A DNA stretch of 64,000 bases. It comes from Gaertneriomyces semiglobifer (Eukaryota > Chytridiomycota > Chytridiomycetes > Spizellomycetales > Spizellomycetaceae). The DNA is taken from the NCBI GenBank assembly GCA_025558075.1, contig JAHLKF010000005.1, positions 310,001 through 374,000 on the forward strand, in the 5' to 3' direction. The notes under the pieces were generated by a model. The model made no database searches. It was not told the origin of the DNA and worked only from the letters and a program-made list of their open reading frames with translations. The position numbers were made by a program, and so were the translations under genes. Of the stretch, positions 56,631-64,000 are shown piece by piece (position 1 is the stretch's first letter; each line of letters opens with the position of its first letter).

Positions 56631-58778
56631 ATGTCTACCGCATTGATAGCGGCATGTGTCCTGCGTCTCGTCTTCTTACAAGTGACTGTTGCCATACCTG
56701 TTTTGACACATGTTCCACCCGCAGCGAACACTCTGCTGAATTCCTACCTATGCCATGATGGCTCATCTCCATACTGCCTTAGCCCATCAGCACTCATTGC
56801 TCTGAAGTCGTCAGACTCGAACGTTTGCGTTTGCGCCGATGGCAGTATCATTAGGCACGACGTTGGTGATGAACCTGAAGTGCAACCGGACGAACCGATC
56901 TTTTGGTGGTACTTTGCTGCGGCTGCGTTCCTGGTTGTTGTGGGAGGGATGTTTGCCGGTCAGTATACGTTGTGTTTATTTGGGCATTGGGAAATCAACG
57001 TAATAATGTTTCTTCATGGCTTGATCTAGGTCTTACTATTGGGATCATGAGCCTGGACACCACCAACTTACAAATCTTGAAGAGCAGCGGTGACCCTCAA
57101 GAGAAAAAGTACGCGGAGCGGATCGAACCGATACGCAAACATGGGCATTGGGTACTATCAACTTTACTGCTCGGAAACGTAGTTGTGAACGAAACGCTTC
57201 CTATTCTCTTTGATGACATTGTCGGCGGCGGTATTGGGGCGATCATTATATCAACAGCGCTGGTTGTGGTGTTTGGTGAAATCATTCCAAACGCTATTTG
57301 TGCACGCCACGGCTTGGCCGTTGGGGCATACTTCGCACCGGTTGTTAAGGTACCTGACACCACTCGACGCAATGCGTTTACGGCTGCCGCTAATGTTTTG
57401 CCAGGTGTGTATGTGGATCTTCTGCCCGATTGCATATCCCATTGCGAAGATATTGGATTGGTTACTTGGAGCAGATGAAGGCACGATCTACGCCCGTGCT
57501 CGTAAGTGAAAGTGTTGGTTATTGTTGGCTGAACTGCACGCTCATCACAGAAGCATACGCCATCAGAGCTTAAGACGTTGGTGAATCTACATGAAGATAC
57601 TCAACAGGGTGATTTGAATCATGATGAAGTCAACATCATCTCAGCAGTGCTTGATCTGAAGGACAAGACTGTCGCTCAGATCATGACACCATTAGAGGAC
57701 GTCTTCATGGCCGACGTTTCTGAAGTGATTGATATGAACTTAATCAAGCAGGTTCGCATTGATTACAGGGATGTGCTCTTTTTCTGATTTCGACCTTGTT
57801 TACTCATGTTGACCAACAGGTAGTCTCCCGCGGTCACAGCCGAATTCCCATCTATCAGAACCACAGATCGAACATTGTTGCGATTCTGTTGGTTAAGAGG
57901 CTGATAGGATACAATGTGGATAAAGCAAAGCGTATAGGAGACATTCCTCTTACGTATCTTCCTATCGTGGATAGGCAGACGAATTTGTTCGACATGCTGA
58001 ATTTCTTTCAAGAGGGTAGAAGCCACATGGCGGCGGTTGCTGGACCTATTAGTGGCCCTGAAGGTGGCCAACAGACCCCTCAGGCTGACGATGGTAAATC
58101 GGACAGGGAGATTATTGGCATTATAACACTGGAAGATGTGATCGAGGAGCTTATTGGCGAGGTAGAGGCTTTTGCGCGACTTTTTCGTACGCTCACGCTT
58201 GCTCACCGCGTTATCAACAGGAAATCATTGACGAGACAGACGAGTACATTGACGTCCACACCAAAGTTCCGGTTAGGCGCACACCGCTCTCGAGAGCGCT
58301 ATCAAAACTTATGATTACAAACGTAGTGCGCCGTGGGGGCCAAATGAAGGCTGGAGCGATCCATTCTGGCGGATTGGACTCTCCTAGACCCTCATCAGCC
58401 TCTCGCCGGCCGAAATCCGCGGTAGAGCCGGGACATCGGCTGCGCAAAGACGGCAGCAAGCAGGAGCCAGGCAGTAGTACTGCAGAAACTGCGGACGAGC
58501 AGCCGGATCAAACTCTAACTGTTAATGCTAACACATCGAGTGACTCTCATCACAAGTTCGACATTAAGCCACCAGATGGATATTACGATGGACGTTTGCA
58601 GGAAGCGGGATGGGTGATGTCCCCTATGGACCCAGACAAACCGCAAAGCAGGATTGTTTTATCACGAAAGGGCCAGAGTGGGCGCCGCAATCCAACTAGT
58701 GGTGCGCTCTCTGGGGAAGGTAGTAGTGAGAATATTCCTGAAGCTCACGATGAGAAAACGCCACTGCTGCGGCAGTAA
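56631..58778 (+). CDS. CNNM/MAM3-type DUF21-CBS membrane protein (divalent metal homeostasis)
   Basis: Six exons join from the ATG at 56631 to the stop at 58776-58778, about 610 residues. The N-terminus is a signal peptide (MSTALIAACVLRLVFLQVTVA), followed by a Cys-containing lumenal segment. The DUF21 domain has a membrane helix (FWWYFAAAAFLVVVGGMFAG), the signature AGLTIGIMSLD split by an intron, HWVLSTLLLGNVVVNETLPI and VFGEIIPNAICARHG. Two CBS motifs follow (AQIMTPLEDVFMADVSE, HSRIPIYQNHRSNIVAILLV, IIGIITLEDVIEELIGE and EIIDETDEYIDVH). The C-terminal 150 residues are disordered and end in DEKTPLLRQ, an acidic dileucine sorting signal of the [DE]xxxLL type. Family members such as yeast Mam3 and animal CNNMs affect Mg, Mn and other metal balance at the vacuole or plasma membrane. 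Confidence 0.88.
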
Positions 58779-59115
58779 CTGACAGAGCATCATTTGTAAA
58801 TATTGGCATGCACAACTTTTCCATTCTATGCAACTGCACTCTTGACTATATGATATTACTTGTAATGGATGAAGTATGAGTGATGTAATGCGGCTTCGAT
58901 TCGTGGCGATAACTCCGGAAGCTTGATGTCACCCTGACGAATTGAATTGAATGAGAAGACGGAAGGGGTCGTAGATCCAGGCTCCGTATATATAGAAATG
59001 GGTGCGATCCTGCGTCTCTCATCGCAAAAGCATTCATCGACACACATTAACAGTAAAGCCTAAAACCGAACACGTACAACGCCTGGCCTTGCGAGCATAG
59101 AGAAGCATCTTGAAA
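58779..59115. other. Intergenic upstream of the small hypothetical gene
   Basis: 337 bp with a TATATATAG stretch at about 58986-58994, 120 bp upstream of the next ATG, which could be a TATA element. Nothing else was recognised. Confidence 0.35.
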
Positions 59116-59468
59116 ATGGAAAGAGGCATGAACCAGGAACATGTAGAGTCCACTGTTCACAAGAGTGCACATGGTAAGTCTTGTAGTGATGACTGACCAT
59201 TGTTCATACAGTCAGTTGATCGATGCTGGTACGCACAGGACGCCTGCGGAAAGACACCCCATTTGGACATGAAGCCTCAAGTGGTTACGTCCAGCACGGG
59301 TTAGAGTCCGGTTCAGTCAACATTCCAGGTGCGAAAGCGCAATCTGCATCTGTTGAGACGGATGAAGGAAAAAAATCAGGGTGGGAAGTGGAAAGCATGA
59401 CGGAGGGTCCGGACGGAAAGTTCGTAGTGGGTATGCCACAGAATACTTGGGAAAGCCGGAAGTCATAA
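59116..59468 (+). CDS. Small two-exon protein of unknown function (about 95 residues)
   Basis: Exon 1 (59116-59173) and exon 2 (59239-59468) join across a 65-nt intron with GTAAGT donor and CACAG acceptor, in phase. The product is hydrophilic and Gly/Ser/Glu-rich. It opens MERGMNQEHVESTVHKSAHG and ends with WEVESMTEGPDGKFVVGMPQ, NTW and a short basic tail. No membrane segment, signal peptide or known domain was recognised. The C-terminal 25 residues look the most ordered. I do not recognise the family. The splice signals and the sharp end of coding-like composition favour a real gene, but a chance frame cannot be excluded. Confidence 0.45.
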
Positions 59469-59844
59469 CTTAGCCTGCAATACGTTGCTTGGCGCTTGAT
59501 CTTGAATTGAGTGATGCCAGACGTCTCAAGAAAGCAGCCTTGATGTAAAATGAAATGCAATATACATATCGTCAATGCGAATATTCTACCACATCACAGT
59601 AGCCTCTCTCTCGTTGTACGTCCTCTGCAATTGTCCGCTCGCAGCAAAGATCCACAGAGGAATGGACCGCTGCCTCTGCTGCATCCAAACAAGTTGTATC
59701 AATCGTCGTCGTTTTCCAAATGTCGCTTCAAACTGCGATGACACTTTATTGTTATCGATTACAATTTGGACGGAAATATTTTGAGGCAGCCAAAGTTTAA
59801 AAGAAACGTTTGAGACTGCAAGCAAACGAAGGATCGGCACCAGG
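59469..59844. other. Intergenic between the small hypothetical gene and TYW3
   Basis: 376 bp between same-strand genes. A minus-strand frame of about 120 codons here overlaps the TYW3 start and looks like a shadow. Nothing else was recognised. Confidence 0.4.
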
Positions 59845-60738
59845 ATGGACCATTTCGACAACCGGAAAGCAGATATCTTGGCGTATGTAGTGGACAAGTC
59901 TCCCAAAGGAAGCATAGATGAGCATGCGAAACCTCTGCTAGGTGCCATCAACCAATGGTGAGTGGTTGATCTTAGATGGCACGAATGTTGAGTCTTGTTG
60001 GTCTAACATATACCACCAACTAGCCAGGACCTGGTCACTACCTCATCGTGTAGTGGACGAATTGCCGTGTACGTCGACGCCTCACCGAATAATCTCGAAA
60101 AAGTTCGCAAGGGAGGCGTCTGGTTGTCGGTTTCTCATGATCCCCTGCCCAACGAAAGCACGTCGCTGTGGCAAGCGTTGTTTCCAAATCACTCGACCAC
60201 AAGCCAAACTCTGCAATTCTGTCCAAACGCCACATTGAAATTGGACGATCCGATCGTGTACTTCAAGTTTGAGCCTTTCATCCTACATGTGCTAACCCGT
60301 AATCATATGGCTGCTGATGAGCTGGTCACCACAGCCCTGAAGGCGGGGTATGCCAACACTGGAATACAAAGGCATGTAGTCCAAATGAAGGACACCCTTA
60401 AACTGGATGTTCCGATAGGCACATACCGCCGGGGCGTCGTGGAGCTCTGTGTCAGCAAGGAATACGTAGAGTTTCTTGTCGAACTGTCCAACGACAAATT
60501 TCGGGAAAATTTTGCCAAAATGGACAAATTCCAAAAGTTGGTAGAAACCGACCTTGTTGACAAACGGACTGAAGTACAAACAGAGACACGAGAACAACGA
60601 AAGGAACGGAAACGGCGCGAAGGGCTTATATTAGCAGCGCAGCTGAAGGAAGCACGAAAACAGCAGGAACAGGAGCGAGGACAACTACAAGATGATTCTC
60701 AGGTCGAGCAACCGCAGCACCATGACACAAGCGCATAA
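59845..60738 (+). CDS. TYW3: TYW3-family tRNA wybutosine methyltransferase
   Basis: Two exons (59845-59957 and 60024-60738) give 275 residues. The TYW3 signature is complete once spliced: DKSPKGSIDEHAKPLLGAIN, then DLVTTSSCSGRIAVYVD and GGVWLSVSHDP. A later ILHVLTRNHMAADELVTTAL and GYANTGIQ block follows, and the C-terminus is a Lys/Arg/Gln/Glu-rich coiled extension. TYW3 N-methylates the tricyclic guanosine at position 37 of tRNA-Phe during wybutosine synthesis, which keeps the reading frame at Phe codons. The first exon must splice at the GTGAGT at 59958 to keep the signature in one frame. Confidence 0.9.
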
Positions 60739-61457
60739 GCATACATCCTTGTGTCCAGAAAATCAGGATGATACGCATGCCACACTACGCTGAAATGCAA
60801 TGAGACAGGTGTTCTATTCCACCTACAAAATGGCCCTTCCACCTACATCAAATCAGAGTCATCGAATCAGGTTGGAGCCTCATGCTGCTCCATCAATTCT
60901 ACCAAAACGCCAAAACGGTGCGGCCTTGAGGTTCTACAAGCATCGATGAGAATGCTTTTGCATGCACGCACGAAAGAGTTCGGGAAGTAGTGTGGCGGCA
61001 ACCACCTCCGAAAGGAATTTTCGATTCGGTCCTCAGCGTCAAGGCTACCTGCCCACAACTCCTAAAATCGGGGATTGGCATCCGAGGACCCTATCCGAGA
61101 AATTTGTCGCACGTTTATGAAGGAATCCCATCAATCCTGTGAAATGGCGGCTTGTTGTGGTTAGTCGAGATCCTTATTCATAAATAAACAGCGTCAATGC
61201 AAAAAGCTGTTGATCATGCTGCGAATAGGAGCAGTGATGCCTTTGCTTGTGGTGCTCGCTGTCTTCACAATCCTCACCTAGAGATCGATGGCCCTGATGC
61301 TGCCATTGATCGACGTCCGTGTCTCAATCCTCACATCTAATGGGCCTCACGTTCAAGCGAGGATTTCTGAGTATTCTCAATACAAGCATATCAGCATCAT
61401 TCTATATTGTGAAAAAGACTGTATTATGCTAATGTTAACTACCATACTTCTCATCTA
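60739..61457. other. Intergenic between the convergent TYW3 and PPR genes; content unexplained
   Basis: 719 bp that should need only two 3'UTRs. A 63-codon minus-strand frame (61058-60867) with a basic/aromatic stretch (FRRWLPPHYFPNSFVRACKS) is the only piece that looks faintly protein-like; I cannot assign it. The last 100 bp are A/T-rich. No tRNA, snoRNA or repeat was recognised. Confidence 0.3.
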
Positions 61458-62996
61458 TCATTTAACAACCGCTGCAACTCTCTTTACAATGGGGTGATCG
61501 GCCCCACAGCGCTCTTGCAAAATCATGAAATGATCCGGAACAACGCCAAATTCGCCTCTCTCAATCGGCGCAAGGACTACTTCAAGTTCTCCCGTTCGCC
61601 CCAGGTTCACCATTTTTTCAATGAACATGGTGGAGGATATGGACTCCAATGCATGCCCGTGCGCCTGCATTTCCTGCAGTAGCCGCAATGCATTGGTCAG
61701 ATCATCGGCCTGTAAATAGCCACGAATCACCTCCAAATACGTTCCTCTCACTTTCTCCGTACCCAGCTTAGCAATTGCCCACCTCATCACTTGTTCGGCA
61801 GAGGCGATATCGGCAATCCGTACGTATCCCTGCACTAGGTACCGTAGTAAAGAGCCGGTCAGCTTAACGTTCGCGACGCTCAAGTCCAGCAAAAGCTTGG
61901 CGGGTATCTCTGTCACACCGCTGACTGGACCAGTAACGCGGGCAAGGTTGGTCATCATCATTGGAGTGGGCACCCGCTTATTGAGGACGACATCACGATA
62001 TGCCGACCAAGCTCCTTGTGCGTTTCCTTGTGACGCAGCTAATCTAGCAGCGACTGTAAGCGTGTTGGGATCCTTAGGTATACCCAAAGTCTCCATCTCA
62101 TCAAATAAACCACGGGCTTTGTCCACCTCACCCGCGTCGAGATACGCCTTGATGATGATGTTGAACGCTGCTATCGATGGTCTTTCGGTAAGCTTCCGGA
62201 TCTGAGCAAAGTACTCTGCTGCCTTGGGCAAGTCATTTGCCGCGGCGTAGAACGACATCAGGTGATAATGCGAAAGAATATCCGGGGTGAGCCCCAAAGA
62301 GACCATACGATCAAAGAAAGCCAGGAGGCGCGCCTCATGGCGACCTCTTGAGTAGCCGTGTAGGATGAGATTCGCGTCTTGCAGTGTCACTTTTTGGTCA
62401 AGCCGTTGCTTCATGAACATGTCTTCTGCAGTCGTGGCATCACCGCCGCGAGCATATGCATGCATGATCCAGCGATGTTGATGCCATGCAAGCGGAGGCA
62501 ACTTTGCGCGAGTCATATAGTCTACTACTTCCTGGACGGCTTTTAAACTACCAGCACGGCCGAAGACTTGAATGAAGCGACCGCACATCTCAGCCGAAGG
62601 CGTACGGCCAGAGCTAATTAATGACTTCCATAGTTCCAAAGTAACCCTTGTTACGTACTCGTCTTTTCTGTTATGCAGCACGGCTCTTGTGCTGAGAACA
62701 TCCAAGATCTTGCTGTAATCCTCCAAATTTAACTGCGAGACCTCATTGCCCTGCAGTCGACGATAAGACCTCCAGATATCTGTAGGGCGGACCTTGTCGA
62801 CTGCCTCCTTAAACTTTGCAAAATCTGTGGAGAGCGAGGCATTTTGAATCGGATTTGGGGCAGCAGTTGTGGCGGTTGAAAACGTTCTTGCAATTCGCAT
62901 CGACTGGATGCTGGCAACACATGGAGGACCAAAGACGGTCAACCTCGTGCTGAGCGCAGCGGCATTCCCGATACTCCTAATCGTGTTGGCAGCCAT
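61458..62996 (-). CDS. Mitochondrial pentatricopeptide-repeat (PPR) protein
   Basis: An intronless frame of 512 codons from an ATG at 62996-62994. The N-terminus (MAANTIRSIGNAAALSTRL, continuing with Arg, Ser, Thr and few acids to about residue 45) is a plausible mitochondrial presequence. Helical-hairpin PPR units follow, for example MCGRFIQVFGRAGSLKAVQE, WIMHAYARGGDATTAEDMF, FNIIIKAYLDAGEVDKARGL with FDEMETLGIPKDPNT, and YLEVIRGYLQADDLTNALRL. About eight to ten repeats can be counted. Fungal mitochondrial PPR proteins bind RNA and act in processing, stability or translation of mitochondrial transcripts; the target is unknown. It diverges from the nucleoporin gene. Confidence 0.82.
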   Translation of the reverse strand: MAANTIRSIGNAAALSTRLTVFGPPCVASIQSMRIARTFSTATTAAPNPIQNASLSTDFAKFKEAVDKVRPTDIWRSYRRLQGNEVSQLNLEDYSKILDVLSTRAVLHNRKDEYVTRVTLELWKSLISSGRTPSAEMCGRFIQVFGRAGSLKAVQEVVDYMTRAKLPPLAWHQHRWIMHAYARGGDATTAEDMFMKQRLDQKVTLQDANLILHGYSRGRHEARLLAFFDRMVSLGLTPDILSHYHLMSFYAAANDLPKAAEYFAQIRKLTERPSIAAFNIIIKAYLDAGEVDKARGLFDEMETLGIPKDPNTLTVAARLAASQGNAQGAWSAYRDVVLNKRVPTPMMMTNLARVTGPVSGVTEIPAKLLLDLSVANVKLTGSLLRYLVQGYVRIADIASAEQVMRWAIAKLGTEKVRGTYLEVIRGYLQADDLTNALRLLQEMQAHGHALESISSTMFIEKMVNLGRTGELEVVLAPIERGEFGVVPDHFMILQERCGADHPIVKRVAAVVK

Positions 62997-63374
62997 GTTC
63001 CCTCTTTCGACGTCGTCTCTCCGTTGCAGAAAGATCCCCGGTTGAGCTAAAATTCTAACAGTGGTGGGTCATAGTTTAACGTCCTCCCCCAGGGTACGCG
63101 GTTGCCATCCCAACGGGAATTGTCACGTGAAAGCACATGATAATGTCATCTGGTGTCATGTGATCTGAGCGTTGGCAGTTCAAACAACTGCTGCTGCAAA
63201 CACGATCGTCTTTTGACGAACGACGACAAACTTTGGGCGGCGAACGGACGCACGGCTACTCCTACGGCCCCGTAAATTATTGTTAAAAGCTGCGTGGTAG
63301 GAAGGGGGCCAGAGAGGGTAGAATCTGTTACTGGTGTACGCCGCGATCTGGAGGACGAGGTTCGAAAAAGCAGG
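62997..63374. promoter_or_regulatory. Divergent intergenic region between the PPR gene and the nucleoporin gene
   Basis: 378 bp between back-to-back starts. It contains a CACGTG-like GTCACGTGAAAG at 63122-63133 that could be an E-box-type site, though this is a single, unproven match. The frame of the nucleoporin is open for about 100 nt upstream of its first ATG but contains no start. Confidence 0.35.
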
Positions 63375-64000
63375 ATGATGGGCAGCGAGGGCGGCAGCCT
63401 TTTCAGAAATGGCCCTGATTCGATGAGAGGAGGCACCGGTGCACGCGATTTATTTACTCCTGCGTCTGGAAGGGACGACTCGAGGTCGAGGACAGGCGGC
63501 AACCGTGAGTTATTCGGCAGTCTTAACGCTAGCACCAGTCGGAATAGACGATTGTTCACTCCTGGTGCTGGCAGGGATGACTCCATGATCTTTGGAACGG
63601 GAAGCCGAAGCACCTTTAGTCATGCCGGTCCTGGAGTAGACGAGTCGTTGATGAGGTCAACAGGAACTCAAGGCCACTTTGACGGGAACGCTGGCACAAG
63701 CGATTCTTTTGCCGCAACGTTCCAGCATACAAATGATAGCATGTTTGGAATGGACGTGCCGTCAGCTTCTTCAGGGTTTGCGTCCCCGCCAGCACCCTTA
63801 TTACCATCTAGTTCGGCACGGTTTGAAGAACGTTTGGTTGCCGCGAAGGATCTACTGCAGGAACGCATTCAACACGACAACTATCCGGATCTTTACAGTC
63901 TCCTGGAGCGTTTGGGTCCGGAAGGCACACGGGGCCAGGATGTATTGGCACCTGGGTCTGGTCCGGTCATGAAAAAGCACGACTCCCCACTTCCGCCCTT
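63375..64000 (+). CDS. Probable NUP155/NUP170-type inner-ring nucleoporin (N-terminal part; runs off the right edge)
   Basis: An open frame from the first in-frame ATG at 63375 to the window edge, 208 codons. The first 150 residues are Gly/Ser/Asp/Arg-rich and disordered, with the related segments RDLFTPASGRDDS and RRLFTPGAGRDDS. From about residue 155 an ordered helix starts: ARFEERLVAAKDLLQERIQH, then DNYPDLYSLLERLG, and after a short gap KKHDSPLPP. This helix, followed by a YPDL motif and a PLPP segment just before the propeller, is the pattern at the start of Nup155/Nup170. The family builds the inner ring of the nuclear pore. With only the N-terminus in view, the call is moderate. Confidence 0.55.
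   Translation, partial: MMGSEGGSLFRNGPDSMRGGTGARDLFTPASGRDDSRSRTGGNRELFGSLNASTSRNRRLFTPGAGRDDSMIFGTGSRSTFSHAGPGVDESLMRSTGTQGHFDGNAGTSDSFAATFQHTNDSMFGMDVPSASSGFASPPAPLLPSSSARFEERLVAAKDLLQERIQHDNYPDLYSLLERLGPEGTRGQDVLAPGSGPVMKKHDSPLPP

Noticed and set aside
1..64000. tRNA genes, CRISPR arrays and transposons
   Set aside because: I looked for B-box-like GTTCRA sequences, regular repeats and transposase motifs by eye and found none with supporting context. A covariance search would be needed to exclude degenerate tRNAs.

Overview
This is a gene-dense eukaryotic segment, almost certainly from a zoosporic (flagellated) early-diverging fungus of the chytrid kind. The fungal signs are short GT-AG introns (mostly about 45-75 nt, with ctaac/ctaat-like branch sites near the acceptor), compact spacing, and fungal-type genes such as a YPK1/Gad8 kinase, a C2-domain phosphatidylserine decarboxylase and a cellular RNA-dependent RNA polymerase. 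The flagellum is indicated by a DNAAF11 (LRRC6) dynein-arm assembly factor, a CFAP53-like axonemal coiled-coil protein and a homologue of animal MFI/C11orf65. No prokaryotic, plasmid, phage or transposon features were seen, and no tRNA or rRNA gene was recognised.

Layout, left to right. 1-3222 (-): 5' part of a TPR/Mlp-like nuclear-basket protein. 3711-4424 (-): F-box protein. 5022-7018 (+): YPK1/Gad8 AGC kinase. 7295-7628 (-): twin CX9C mitoribosomal protein mS37. 8107-10671 (+): SEC63. 10775-11986 (-): CHFR-like RING/PBZ ubiquitin ligase without an FHA domain. 12599-17558 (+): Munc13/UNC13-type C2-MUN protein. 17785-20160 (-): RPD3/HDAC1-type deacetylase in 13 exons. 20357-22432 (+): UBLCP1, a proteasome phosphatase. 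22793-24422 (+): UBP6/USP14, a proteasome deubiquitinase. 24734-26276 (+): SAM methyltransferase. 26738-30947 (+): RNA-dependent RNA polymerase of the RNAi pathway. 31267-34693 (+): C2-C2-EF-hand phosphatidylserine decarboxylase. 34787-37636 (-): probable RRN6/TAF1C-like Pol I factor. 38760-43603 (+): compact VWA8. 43666-44454 (-): peptidyl-tRNA hydrolase. 44874-46728 (+): CASC3/Barentsz. 47120-49442 (+): MFI-like IQ protein. 49525-51321 (-): URI1. 51599-52512 (+): RPC25, a Pol III subunit. 52619-54258 (-): DNAAF11. 54501-56237 (-): CFAP53. 56631-58778 (+): CNNM/MAM3 membrane protein. 59116-59468 (+): small two-exon protein of unknown function. 59845-60738 (+): TYW3. 61458-62996 (-): mitochondrial PPR protein. 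63375-64000 (+): N-terminus of a probable NUP155/NUP170 nucleoporin.

Genes largely alternate head-to-head and tail-to-tail. Neighbours that plausibly work together are UBLCP1 with UBP6 (both carry a ubiquitin-like domain and both act on the 26S proteasome), URI1 with RPC25 (an RNA polymerase assembly factor and a Pol III subunit sharing a 277-bp divergent promoter), and the flagellar group MFI-like, DNAAF11 and CFAP53 within about 9 kb. The exon structures were worked out by hand from splice signals, reading-frame continuity and remembered family conservation. They are strong for most genes but were not checked against transcripts or databases.

No wholly new multi-gene system stands out. The best leads are the proteasome-regulator tandem, the flagellar cluster, a 10-bp TTAGGG-type element (GGGGTTAGGG) in three 5' regions, an overlapping upstream ORF at the RdRP start, a CHFR-like ligase without FHA, a VWA8 missing its middle region, and an HDAC with an Asn-to-His change beside its active site.
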